A stretch of 64,000 bases of DNA, taken from positions 1 through 64,000 of the forward strand of contig CAZEJG010000018.1 in the NCBI GenBank assembly GCA_964511625.1, written 5' to 3'. The stretch's first letter is position 1; every line of letters starts with the position of its first letter. Shown here piece after piece: positions 9,307-17,822 of the stretch. A program made the translations under genes and the position numbers. The notes below the pieces were generated by a model. The model was not told the origin of the DNA, made no database searches, and saw only the letters and a program-made list of their open reading frames with translations. The DNA is from Pseudohoeflea sp964511625. Lineage in GTDB: Bacteria > Pseudomonadota > Alphaproteobacteria > Rhizobiales > Rhizobiaceae.

Positions 9307-10574
9307 CCCTGACGCTCTTTGCCGTTTTCGCCGTCTGCATCGTCCTTGGCGTGCCCGTCGTCTTCGGCCTCGGCATCGCTTCCCTCGCCGCTATTCTCTA
9401 TGAGGGCATGCCGGTCCTCAGCCTGCCGCAGCGGATCATCCCCGCCATCTCCGACAATTTCTCCATCGTCGCCATTCCGCTGTTCATTCTCGCCGGCAAC
9501 ATCGTTGGTCGGGGTGGCATGGGCGAACGCATGATCCGGCTCGCCAATGTCTTCGTCGGCCGTTCACGCGGCGGACTGTCGTCGACGAACATCGTCGCCT
9601 CAATGTTCTTCGGCGGCATTTCGGGGTCGGCCACCGCCGATACCTCGGCGATCGGCTCGATCCTCATTCCGGCCATGGTGAAACGCGGCTATGACCGGGC
9701 ATTCGCGACGGCCGTCACGGTCGTCTCCTCGCCGCTCGGCACGATCATTCCGCCCAGCATTATCGTCATCGTCTATTGCTGGGTAACCGAGGTCTCCGTC
9801 GGTGCCATGTTCGCCGCCGGTTACCTTCCCGGCCTGCTTATCGGTCTGGTCCTCATCTTCACCGGCTGGGTGATCTCGGTCCGCCGGGGCTATCCGGTGT
9901 CCGACTCCGTATCGCTTCGCGAGGCTTTGCAGATCGTACTCGATGCCATTCCCGGCCTGATGACCGTGGTCATCATCATCGGGGGAGTGGTGGCGGGCGT
10001 CTTCACCGCCACCGAAGCCGGTGCCATCGCCGTCGTCTACGGCACGCTCGTCTCGATGTTCGTCCATCGGGAGCTCAGCCTCGCCGACTTCCCCTCGATC
10101 CTGCGCGATTCTGTGCTGCTGACGGGGGTGGTGGCGCTCATTCTCGCCTTTGCGGGCGCTTTCGGCTGGCTGATCGCCTTCGACCGGGTGCCCTATGCGG
10201 CCGCCGAGCTTCTGGGCGGGCTGTCTCCTTCGATCTTCCTTCCCGGCTACATGATCCTGCTCCTTATTCTCGGCACCTTTCTTGCTCCGACGGAGGCGCT
10301 GATCATCGTCACGCCGATCCTATACCCGGTGGCTCTCACCCTCGGCATGGATCCGCTGCATTTCGGGATGGTGACGATCACCTGCCTGGCGCTCGGCCAC
10401 ATCTCGCCGCCGGTGGGTTTGTGTCTCTTTGTGGGGTCCGCTGTCAGCGGGCTGCCGGTGAAGGATATCGTCCGGGCGCTGTTGCCCTTCTATGTGGCGA
10501 GCGCGATTGCGGTGCTGATCATCGCTTACGCGCCGGTGATCTCGACGGCTGTCCCCCGCGCCCTGGGCTTCTAG
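9303..10574 (+). CDS. TRAP transporter large permease, DctM family
   Basis: A 423-residue, highly hydrophobic 12-13-segment protein, the normal length for the family. DctM hallmarks are visible: FFGGISGSATADTSAIGSI, SSPLGTIIPPSIIVIVYCW, and near the C-terminus the ALGHISPPVGLCLFVG loop. It catalyses sodium-coupled import of the acid delivered by the upstream DctP. It ends the operon. The next gene lies 249 bp further on and belongs to a different unit; no clear terminator hairpin is seen between them. Confidence 0.92.
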   Translation: MTLTLFAVFAVCIVLGVPVVFGLGIASLAAILYEGMPVLSLPQRIIPAISDNFSIVAIPLFILAGNIVGRGGMGERMIRLANVFVGRSRGGLSSTNIVASMFFGGISGSATADTSAIGSILIPAMVKRGYDRAFATAVTVVSSPLGTIIPPSIIVIVYCWVTEVSVGAMFAAGYLPGLLIGLVLIFTGWVISVRRGYPVSDSVSLREALQIVLDAIPGLMTVVIIIGGVVAGVFTATEAGAIAVVYGTLVSMFVHRELSLADFPSILRDSVLLTGVVALILAFAGAFGWLIAFDRVPYAAAELLGGLSPSIFLPGYMILLLILGTFLAPTEALIIVTPILYPVALTLGMDPLHFGMVTITCLALGHISPPVGLCLFVGSAVSGLPVKDIVRALLPFYVASAIAVLIIAYAPVISTAVPRALGF

Positions 10575-10823
10575 CGTTCCGCGAGTCGGCGGCGCGACGC
10601 ATCATCAGCATGCGCCCCCGATGCGGCACGCCACAAATCGATGGCGACTGGACGACGAGCTAACGCACCAAGCCATCAGAGGCATGTTCCCCTCCAGATT
10701 CCGGGCCGGAGGTGCGCTCCGTAGCCCGGACGATTACGTGTCGCGGCCAACCGTTTGACATTTCGACGTCAATGGCTACTGTATCCGAAATTCTGATTGT
10801 TAAGAGATTTTGGGGGATGGTTG

Positions 10824-11753
10824 ATGCCGGGGAATTTTCTGTTGGTCGATCCCGCAAAGGACGGTGCCGTGCTTCGCGGACTGGCGTCGCAGGCGCGCCT
10901 CGACATTCTCGGTCTGCTCATCCGAAACGGCCCGACGAACGTCAACGTGATCGCCGACAGCCTGCATCTGCCGCAGTCCTCAGTCTCCTCCAACATCAAG
11001 ATTCTCGAGGAGGCCGGCCTCGTCCTGACCGAGACCCGCAAGGCGCGAAAGGGCATGCAGAAGATCTGCCGCGCTGCCTATGACGAGGTCATCATCACCT
11101 TCAAGAACGAGGTCAAAGCCGACCGTGACGACCATATCGAAGTCTCCATGCCGCTCGGTCTCTACTCCCATTGCGAGGCGTCCGCGCCCTGCGGAATCTG
11201 CTCGACGGAAGGCGTGATCGGGCTGCTCGACGTGCCATCGTCCTTTCTTGAGCCGGACCGGATGAAGACCGCTCTCCTGTGGTTTACGAGCGGCTTCGTA
11301 GAATACCAGTTCCCGAATAATATCAATATTGTAGGTAAGAAATGCAAAGCGCTTGAAGTTTCGTTCGAGGTCAGCTCAGAAGTGCCGGGTACCAGTCCCG
11401 ACTGGCCCTCAGACATTTCCGTTTCTATTAACGGAGTCGAGCTGGGCGACTGGACTTCGCCCGGCGATTTCGGCGACAAGCGCGGCCTGTTCACGCCGAG
11501 CTGGTGGAAGCTCGCGGGCTCGCAGTACGGCATGCTGAAGACCTGGCGGGTCAACGGCAAGGGCACTTATGTGGACGGGGTGAAGATCTCCGATGTCACG
11601 TTGTCCGACCTGCAGCTCGAAGGCCATCGCTCGATCCGCTTGCGCATAGAGGTCAAGCCCGATGCCCGTCACCCCGGCGGCATCAACATCTTCGGCCGCG
11701 GTTTTGGCAACTATGACCAGGACATCGTTCTGCGCCTGCATAACGATTCCTGA
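10824..11753 (+). CDS. ArsR-type winged-helix regulator with large C-terminal domain
   Basis: A 309-residue protein whose first ~90 residues are an ArsR-like winged helix (SQARLDILGLLI, NVIADSLHLPQSSVSSNIKILEEAGL). A long C-terminal part follows, with CEASAPCGICSTEG and beta-rich segments similar to those of sugar-operon regulators. It is much longer than metal-sensing ArsR proteins, so a carbohydrate-linked effector is more likely. The ATG at 10824 has GGGGGA upstream; a TTG at 10797 would add nine residues. It lies directly before the GH51/ABC importer genes and is their probable regulator. Confidence 0.78.
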   Translation: MPGNFLLVDPAKDGAVLRGLASQARLDILGLLIRNGPTNVNVIADSLHLPQSSVSSNIKILEEAGLVLTETRKARKGMQKICRAAYDEVIITFKNEVKADRDDHIEVSMPLGLYSHCEASAPCGICSTEGVIGLLDVPSSFLEPDRMKTALLWFTSGFVEYQFPNNINIVGKKCKALEVSFEVSSEVPGTSPDWPSDISVSINGVELGDWTSPGDFGDKRGLFTPSWWKLAGSQYGMLKTWRVNGKGTYVDGVKISDVTLSDLQLEGHRSIRLRIEVKPDARHPGGINIFGRGFGNYDQDIVLRLHNDS

Positions 11754-11808
11754 TCCAGCCCTCTTTTCCCCCGTTTTCCGACTGCTTGACGAGCGGATCG
11801 AAATTTGA

Positions 11809-11831
11809 GATGTGTATCATAAATACAGATC
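11809..11831. promoter_or_regulatory. inverted repeat upstream of GH51 operon, candidate operator
   Basis: GATGTGTAT (11809-11817) and ATACAGATC (11823-11831) form a 9-bp inverted repeat with one mismatch and a 5-nt spacer. It lies 33 nt before the ATG of the GH51 gene, a position suited to control by the ArsR-type regulator encoded just upstream. Confidence 0.45.
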
Positions 11832-11864
11832 AATATCGAAAAACAAAATGCATTGGGAGGAAGG

Positions 11865-13376
11865 ATGCGGGTCTCGGCCACGGTCCATCGCGACTTCAGG
11901 ATCGCCACCATCGACGATCGGATCTATTCCGCGTTCATCGAGCATCTCGGGCGTGCCATCTATTCGGGCATCTACGAGCCGGGTCATCCGGAAGCTGATG
12001 ATCTCGGTTTCCGCAAGGACGTTCTCATGCTCGTCCGAGATCTCAATGTCCCTGTCGTCCGCTATCCGGGCGGCAATTTCGTATCCGCCTATGACTGGAA
12101 GGACGGGATAGGGCCGCGCGAGAACCGCCCCATGCGCCTCGACCTCGCCTGGCGCACGAAGGAAAGCAACCAGATCGGCGTCAACGAATTCGCCCAGTGG
12201 TGCGAGCGCGCCGGCATCGAGCTCATGCTCGCCGCCAATCTCGGCACCGGCACCCTGCAGGATGCCCGGGAGTACATTGAGTATGTGAATCATCCGGGCG
12301 GCACCGCCTGGTCTGATCTGCGGCGTTCGCACGGCTACGAGAAGCCGCACGGCGTGAAGATGTGGTGCCTCGGCAACGAGATGGACGGCCCCTGGCAGAT
12401 CGGCCACCGCACCGCACACGATTACGGACGTATCGCCGACGAGACGGCGAAGGCGCTGAAGGGTTTCGACCCGACGATCGAGACCATCGTCTGCGGTTCG
12501 TCGAACGACGAGATGGCGACCTATCCCGACTGGGAGCGGATCGTGCTCGAGGAATCCTACGAGAACGTCAATTACGTTTCGCTGCACAAGTATTTCGGCA
12601 ACCGCAGCCACGACACCTTGAACTTCCTCGCCAAGGTTGACGTGATGGGCCGTTACATCAAGACGGTCGGTGGCATCATCGACTACGTCAAGGCCAAGAA
12701 GAAGGCGAAGAATGACGTCTATATCTGCTTCGACGAGTGGAACGTCTGGTATCACAAGCGCTACCAGGAAAAGGATGCACTGAAGACCTGGGACTGGCCG
12801 GAAGCGCCGTCGCTGCTCGAGGAAGACTACAATTTCGAGGATGCGCTGCTCGTCGCAGCCCTCATCAACGAATTCATCCGCAATTCCGATCGCGTCAAGA
12901 TCGCCTGCATCGCGCAGCTGATCAATGTCATCGCGCCGATCCGCGCGGAGCGCGGCGGCCCAGCCTGGCGGCAGTCGATCTACTGGCCCTATCAGCTGGC
13001 GAGCCTCTACGGCCGCGGCGAGGCGTTGCAGGTGGCGCTCGATTGCCCGACCTATGATGTCCGCGTCGCCGACGACGTCACCTATATCGACATGTCGGTC
13101 ACCCGCGAGACGGAGACCGGGATCATCACCGCCTTCATGGTCAACCGGCACCTGACCGAAACCGCGGAATTCGCCATGGACCTGTGCGGCTTCGATCCGA
13201 CCCGGGTCGTCATGCATCAGGTCATGGAAGGGCACGACCTCAGGGCCACCAATTCGGCCGCCGAGCCGGACCGTATCGCGCCCGTGCAGGGAGAGGGTGC
13301 AGTCATCGAGGACGGAAAGCTCAAGGCGCGCCTCGGACCGCTCTCCTACCATGTCATCCGCGTGGAGGCGCGCTGA
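11865..13376 (+). CDS. abfA: alpha-N-arabinofuranosidase, GH51
   Basis: A 503-residue cytoplasmic glycosidase that removes terminal alpha-L-arabinofuranosyl groups from arabino-oligosaccharides. GH51 catalytic residues are in place: acid/base Glu172 in MWCLGNE and nucleophile Glu291 in CFDEWNVW. The spacing closely matches characterised enzymes of about 500 residues. There is no signal peptide, so its substrates must be imported, which fits the ABC importer genes right after it. The ATG at 11865 follows GGGAGGAAGG. Free L-arabinose is the expected product; no arabinose-catabolic enzymes are seen in this unit. Confidence 0.93.
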   Translation: MRVSATVHRDFRIATIDDRIYSAFIEHLGRAIYSGIYEPGHPEADDLGFRKDVLMLVRDLNVPVVRYPGGNFVSAYDWKDGIGPRENRPMRLDLAWRTKESNQIGVNEFAQWCERAGIELMLAANLGTGTLQDAREYIEYVNHPGGTAWSDLRRSHGYEKPHGVKMWCLGNEMDGPWQIGHRTAHDYGRIADETAKALKGFDPTIETIVCGSSNDEMATYPDWERIVLEESYENVNYVSLHKYFGNRSHDTLNFLAKVDVMGRYIKTVGGIIDYVKAKKKAKNDVYICFDEWNVWYHKRYQEKDALKTWDWPEAPSLLEEDYNFEDALLVAALINEFIRNSDRVKIACIAQLINVIAPIRAERGGPAWRQSIYWPYQLASLYGRGEALQVALDCPTYDVRVADDVTYIDMSVTRETETGIITAFMVNRHLTETAEFAMDLCGFDPTRVVMHQVMEGHDLRATNSAAEPDRIAPVQGEGAVIEDGKLKARLGPLSYHVIRVEAR

Positions 13377-13441
13377 ACTCGGGAGGACGAAGGCACGCAG
13401 GCTTCGAACCCAAACTGATCCATTCACCAAGGGAGGAAAGA

Positions 13442-14683
13442 ATGAACGTCAGACACACCTGGAAACTCGTCACAGCCGCGGCCGTCTTGGCCGGAACGGT
13501 CTCGTTGCCGGCCATGGCGCAGGAGCAGATCCGCATCATCGGCCACCGCTCGCCCTCCGTCGAATATTATGCGGGCGCCATGCAGAAGGCGTTGCCCGAA
13601 GGTCGGGTCAACGTCGAACTCATGCCGATCGACAAGGAAATGGAACTGGCTTCCATCACGATGTCGTCCAAGTCCGACGCCATCGACGTGCTTTACCTCA
13701 CCGACTCTTCGCTCAAGCGCTTTGCCGCCAACGGCTGGCTCGAACCGCTCGATGATCTGTGGGAGAAATACAAGGAAGAGTACAAGCTCGACGACTTCCC
13801 GGAATCGATCATGGAAGCGGTCAGCTACAACGGCCACATCTATTCGATGCCGGTGCTGACCAATACGGAGCTGTTCTTCTACCGCAAGGATCTCTTCGCG
13901 GAGAAGGGTATCGAACCGCCGAAGACCTTCGAGGAGTATCAGAAGGCCGCCGCCGCCTTCGATTCCGGCCGGATGGCCGGCACCATCATGTCGCTCAAGC
14001 CCGTCGACGCGGCGCTCAACGAGAGCCACTGGTACATGAACGCCATCGGCGACGGCTGGTTCGACGAGAATTGGAAGCCGATCTTCAACAACGAGGCCGG
14101 CGTTGCCGCGATCACCAAACTCAAGGAAATGTCGGACTACGCGCCGCGGGGCTTCACCGCGCATGCCAACGACGAATCCACCATCAACCTGCAGCAGGGG
14201 TTGGCGGCCATGGGCCTTCAGTGGTTCACCCGTGCGGCCGCGATGGATGATCCAACGAAGTCGCGCGTCGTCGACCAGATCGACTGGGTCGCGCCTCCCG
14301 GCGGCGGCGCACGTCTCGCCAATGACGGATTCGCGATTTCCGCCTTCTCCTCCAAGGACAAGGAGGAGATGTTCAAGATGATGGCCGAGGCCGCATCGGT
14401 GGAGAGCATGACCAAGGGCGCGGAATTCTCCATGCCGCCGCGCCGCTCGGTGCTCGCCAACGAGGAACTGGCGGCCAAGTACCGCTGGTATCCGGCCGCC
14501 CGCGCTGCCCTCGAGACCGGCAAGCCGTTCCCGTCCATGCCGGACTTCAACGACGTCGGCGAGATCGTCACCCGCCACATCCTGCGTGCCGTGACCGGCG
14601 AGGTCGAGGTCAAGGCTGCGCTCGACCAGGCCGCCAAGGAAACCGAGGAACTTCTCGCTTCGCGCGGTTACTACGACAATTGA
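13442..14683 (+). CDS. ABC sugar-binding protein (CUT1, SBP family 1)
   Basis: A 413-residue periplasmic receptor. A Sec signal peptide runs to about residue 26 (SLPAMA), followed by a typical family 1 solute-binding fold (LYLTDSSLKRFAANGWLEPLDD, TNTELFFYRKDLFAEKGI). The ATG at 13442 follows GGGAGG. The two permeases and ATPase downstream complete a CUT1 importer. Given the GH51 enzyme upstream, arabinosides or arabino-oligosaccharides are the likely ligand (inference). A perfect 13-bp stem-loop follows the stop codon. Confidence 0.9.
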   Translation: MNVRHTWKLVTAAAVLAGTVSLPAMAQEQIRIIGHRSPSVEYYAGAMQKALPEGRVNVELMPIDKEMELASITMSSKSDAIDVLYLTDSSLKRFAANGWLEPLDDLWEKYKEEYKLDDFPESIMEAVSYNGHIYSMPVLTNTELFFYRKDLFAEKGIEPPKTFEEYQKAAAAFDSGRMAGTIMSLKPVDAALNESHWYMNAIGDGWFDENWKPIFNNEAGVAAITKLKEMSDYAPRGFTAHANDESTINLQQGLAAMGLQWFTRAAAMDDPTKSRVVDQIDWVAPPGGGARLANDGFAISAFSSKDKEEMFKMMAEAASVESMTKGAEFSMPPRRSVLANEELAAKYRWYPAARAALETGKPFPSMPDFNDVGEIVTRHILRAVTGEVEVKAALDQAAKETEELLASRGYYDN

Positions 14684-14694
14684 GACGAAACCCT

Positions 14695-14724
14695 GCGGGC
14701 CCGTCGCGGACGCGACGGGCCCGC
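14695..14724 (+). promoter_or_regulatory. strong stem-loop between binding protein and permease
   Basis: GCGGGCCCGTCGC (14695-14707) pairs perfectly with GCGACGGGCCCGC (14712-14724) around a 4-nt loop. No T-run follows, so it is more likely an RNA-stabilising or partial-attenuation element that keeps binding-protein mRNA more abundant than permease mRNA. Confidence 0.7.
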
Positions 14725-14754
14725 GATCCTTTCGCTGACACGGGAGTAATCCGC

Positions 14755-15449
14755 ATGGTCCGTTGGCAAAGAGGCCTCTGGCTGTTCTGTCTGCCCAGTT
14801 TCGGGCTGCTGGCGATCGTCCTCCTGTGGCCGCTGTGCTACGCAATCTATCTCAGCTTCTTCGACTACTATCTGGGTTCGGACGCCCGCCAGTTCGTGGG
14901 ACTCGGAAACTATGCCGACCTGCTGACTGAAGCGCGACTGTGGAATTCCATCTGGACCACGGTCATCATCGCCTTCGGCTCCGTCGGGCTCGAATTCGTC
15001 CTAGGCCTGTCGCTGGCACTGGCGCTCTACCGCGTCAATATCGGCTCGAAGGTCTTCTCGACGCTNNNNNNNNNNNNNNNNNNNNNNNNNNNNNNNNNNN
15101 NNNNNNNNNNNNNNNNNNNNNNNNNNNNNNNNNNNNNNNNNNNNNNNNNNNNNNNNNNNNNNNNNTGCGCCACGTCATCATCCCGGCGCTGATCCCGGCG
15201 ATCATCTTCACCATCTCCGTGCGCCTGATGGACGTCTTCCGCTTCTTCGACACGATCTACGTGCTGACCGGCGGAGGCCCCGGCACGGCGACGGAAACGG
15301 TGACCATGTACACCTACCAGCTCGGTTTCCGGATGCTGGAGGTAGGCAAGGCCTCCGCTCTCGGCGTGATCACGTTGATCATCGTCGCCACCCTCCTTCT
15401 GACCATCAACCGGGTGCTGACCCGCATCTACCGAAAGGGAGACCAATGA
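14755..15449 (+). CDS. ABC sugar permease (CUT1), interrupted by assembly gap
   Basis: Membrane subunit of the arabinoside-type importer. 103 N-terminal residues are readable before the N run: two to three hydrophobic segments and the GLGNYADLL motif. About 93 C-terminal residues follow it (RHVIIPALIPAIIFT to the stop). The two halves are in different frames if the gap is exactly 100 nt. With ~196 residues seen against about 290 normal for the family, roughly 280-300 nt are missing, including the first half of the EAA loop. The stop overlaps the next permease start by 4 nt. Treat it as an intact gene with unresolved middle, not a frameshift. Confidence 0.85.
15066..15165. other. scaffold gap (100 N)
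   Basis: Exactly 100 N, the usual placeholder for a gap of unknown length, inside a permease gene. Protein-length comparison suggests the true gap is nearer 300 nt. Confidence 0.95.
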
Positions 15450-16282
15450 GCGCCAGGGCCATGCCGCGCCGGCGCAACGAATATCTCCTCTTCGTCGCGC
15501 TGTGCATCTTCACCTTCGTCAACCTCATCCCGCTTCTGTGGGCGGTGTTGACCTCGTTCAAATATCCCGCAGATGCCTTTACCATTCCGCCGACGCTGAT
15601 ATTCGAGCCGACGCTCGAGTATCACCGCGAGGTCTGGTTCGAGAACGACTTCTTCCGCTACCTGATCAACAGCCTCATCGTCTCGGCCGGGACGGTGCTG
15701 ATCTCGGTGCCCTGCGGGAGCCTCGCGGCTTACGCGCTGTCGCGCATCCCGCGGAAGAATTCCGGGCCCATCCTCAGCGTGCTGTTCACCATCCGCATGT
15801 TCCCCCACATGCTGCTGGCGATCCCCTTCTTCGTGATGGGCACGTTCCTCGGCATGATCGACAGCTACCCGATCCTCATCCTGGCGCTGGTGGCGATCAA
15901 CCAGCCCTTCACGATCTGGCTGATGCACGGCTTTTTCCTGGAAATCCCGCGCGATCTCGACGAGGCGGCGGCGATCGACGGCTGCACCTCGTGGCAGGCC
16001 TTCCGCATTGTCATCCTGCCGCTGGCGCGACCAGGGATGACGGTGGCGGCGCTGTTCAGCCTGCTGATGTCCTACAACGAGTTCCTGTTCGCGCTGGTGC
16101 TGACGGGCGTGGAGACCAAGACACTTCCCGTCGCAATCGCCTCCTTCGGCGGCGAGGACATCTCGTTGTGGTCGATCTCGGCTGCCGGTGCGGTGGGCAT
16201 CATGCTCCCCATCGTGATCATCATGCTGCTTTTGCAGCGCAACCTCGTTCGCGGCCTCACCGCCGGCGCGGTCAAGGGCTGA
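15446..16282 (+). CDS. ABC sugar permease (CUT1, MalG type)
   Basis: A 278-residue inner-membrane subunit with six hydrophobic segments. The ATPase-contacting EAA loop reads DEAAAIDGCTSWQAFRIVIL, then PLARPG. The C-terminus ends NLVRGLTAGAVKG as in MalG-type permeases. The start overlaps the preceding permease by 4 nt (ATGA). It forms a heterodimer with that permease to import the sugar delivered by the receptor encoded at 13442. Confidence 0.93.
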   Translation: MSARAMPRRRNEYLLFVALCIFTFVNLIPLLWAVLTSFKYPADAFTIPPTLIFEPTLEYHREVWFENDFFRYLINSLIVSAGTVLISVPCGSLAAYALSRIPRKNSGPILSVLFTIRMFPHMLLAIPFFVMGTFLGMIDSYPILILALVAINQPFTIWLMHGFFLEIPRDLDEAAAIDGCTSWQAFRIVILPLARPGMTVAALFSLLMSYNEFLFALVLTGVETKTLPVAIASFGGEDISLWSISAAGAVGIMLPIVIIMLLLQRNLVRGLTAGAVKG

Positions 16283-16327
16283 CGCCATGACCGCGCCCGC
16301 CCTGGCCCAATTTCCGGAGTAAGAAAC

Positions 16328-17395
16328 ATGGCTCCCCTGACGATTACGAAGGCGACCAAGTCCTTCGGCAACCTGACCGTCCTCCACGGCATCGATGTCG
16401 ACATCGCCGACGGCGAGTTCGTCGTCCTCGTCGGACCTTCCGGCTGCGGGAAATCAACGCTCTTACGGCTGATCGCCGGGCTCGAGGATATGACCGACGG
16501 GCAGATCAGGATCGGTGACCGCGACGTCACCTATCTTCACCCCAAGGATCGCGACATCGCGCTGGTCTTCCAGTCCTACGCGCTCTATCCGCACATGACG
16601 GTAGCCGAGAACATGGGTTTCTCACTGCGCATGCGCGACGTGCCGAAGGACGAGCGCGAGAGCAAGGTGGCCAACGCCGCCCAGATTCTAGACCTCACGC
16701 CGCTGCTCGAACGCTATCCGCGCCAGCTTTCGGGCGGCCAGCGCCAGCGCGTCGCGATGGGCCGCGCGATCGTGCGCGACCCGCAGGTCTTCCTCTTCGA
16801 CGAGCCGCTGTCGAACCTCGACGCCAAGCTCCGGGTGCAGATGCGCGCGGAAATCCGTGAACTGCACAAGAAGCTCGGCGCGACAATCGTCTACGTCACC
16901 CACGACCAGATCGAGGCGATGACGATGGCCGACAAGATCGTCGTCATGCGCGGCGGACATGTCGAGCAGATTGGTTCGCCGCTCGATCTCTACGACGCGC
17001 CGGCAAACGTCTTCGTGGCGGGTTTTATCGGTTCGCCGTCGATGAACCTCCTGTCGGGCAGTATCGACGCTTCAGGTGTCTTCACCTCGCAGAAGGGGGC
17101 GAAGATCCCGCTGGCGCAGCCGGTCGGCATCGAGCAGGGCCGTGAGGTCGTGCTGGGGCTAAGGCCGGAGGACATCAAGATTGCCGAGGATGGCGTCGAG
17201 GCCGGCATCCGTATCGTCGAGCCGACGGGTGCGGAACTCCACGTCATCCTCGATGTGGCCGGCGAACCGATGACGGCGGTCATTCACGGCCGGCCTGATA
17301 TCCGCGAAGGTGAGACGATCCGCATCGCCATCCCGCAGGACAAGCTGCACTTCTTCGACGAGAAATCCGGCGACCGCATTCAAGCCACTCCCTAA
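16328..17395 (+). CDS. ABC sugar importer ATPase (MalK/UgpC type)
   Basis: A 355-residue ATPase that energises the CUT1 importer. All motifs are canonical: Walker A GPSGCGKST, Q-loop VFQSY, signature LSGGQRQRVA, Walker B FLFDEP, H-loop VTHDQ. A C-terminal MalK-like regulatory (TOBE) domain follows (VVLGLRPEDIKIAEDG). It forms a homodimer by inference, since there is only one ATPase gene here. It is the last gene of the arabinoside unit and is closed by a strong terminator 30 nt downstream. Confidence 0.94.
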   Translation: MAPLTITKATKSFGNLTVLHGIDVDIADGEFVVLVGPSGCGKSTLLRLIAGLEDMTDGQIRIGDRDVTYLHPKDRDIALVFQSYALYPHMTVAENMGFSLRMRDVPKDERESKVANAAQILDLTPLLERYPRQLSGGQRQRVAMGRAIVRDPQVFLFDEPLSNLDAKLRVQMRAEIRELHKKLGATIVYVTHDQIEAMTMADKIVVMRGGHVEQIGSPLDLYDAPANVFVAGFIGSPSMNLLSGSIDASGVFTSQKGAKIPLAQPVGIEQGREVVLGLRPEDIKIAEDGVEAGIRIVEPTGAELHVILDVAGEPMTAVIHGRPDIREGETIRIAIPQDKLHFFDEKSGDRIQATP

Positions 17396-17424
17396 GCACG
17401 GCAAGATCAGGTCATCGGAATGTA

Positions 17425-17460
17425 CCGCGCCTCCGGCTCCCACCGGGGGCGCGGGTTTTT
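17425..17460 (+). terminator. strong intrinsic terminator ending the GH51/ABC unit
   Basis: CCGCGCC (17425-17431) and the CCGG after it pair with CCGG and GGCGCGG, followed by GTTTTT. The long GC stem plus T-run is a textbook rho-independent terminator. Confidence 0.88.
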
Positions 17461-17483
17461 AGTAGGACACGCATTTGCCTGCG

Positions 17484-17785
17484 TTAGGCGGCGTCGCGTT
17501 GAGGCGCGCGTTCGCCCGCGTGGCGCGAGGTCGCCACCAGACTTTCAGTTCTGGCGATGCGCCTGCCCACGATGGTGAAGGCGGTGCCATAGTCGACGGA
17601 GGTGCGGATGATGCGGCCCCAGGCTCACGGCAATGTTGGCGCCCTCCTCGAAAGTCATGACCCTGACGGGTTCGCTGCCCTGGTCGTCACAGCAAGCCAC
17701 GACCGCGTCGACGTCGCCGCGCGAGGGGCGGGATGAGCTTTTCGCAACGCGGCAGTGGCGTGATGAAATACCGTCCGGGGGCCGG
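17484..17785 (-). pseudogene. decayed pdxA-like gene remnant
   Basis: On the minus strand the C-terminal part of a PdxA-family dehydrogenase (4-hydroxythreonine-4-phosphate / 4-phosphothreonate dehydrogenase type) can be read across a frame change. It reads GDVDAVVACCDDQG, then FEEGANIAVSLG, and in another frame RIIRTSVDYGTAF and a stop at 17484. The family motif YHDQG has become CDDQG. No N-terminal portion is present. PdxA2-type genes often sit in sugar-acid clusters, so this may be a leftover of an older pathway. It fills most of the 427-bp interval before the LacI gene. Confidence 0.65.
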
Positions 17786-17822
17786 CCTTGTTGAAAACAA
17801 ACGTTTATCTGGTGCGGGAACC

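Noticed and set aside
14755..15449. Frameshifted (pseudo) permease
   Set aside because: The frame difference depends on an arbitrary 100-N gap; both halves are well-conserved permease sequence.
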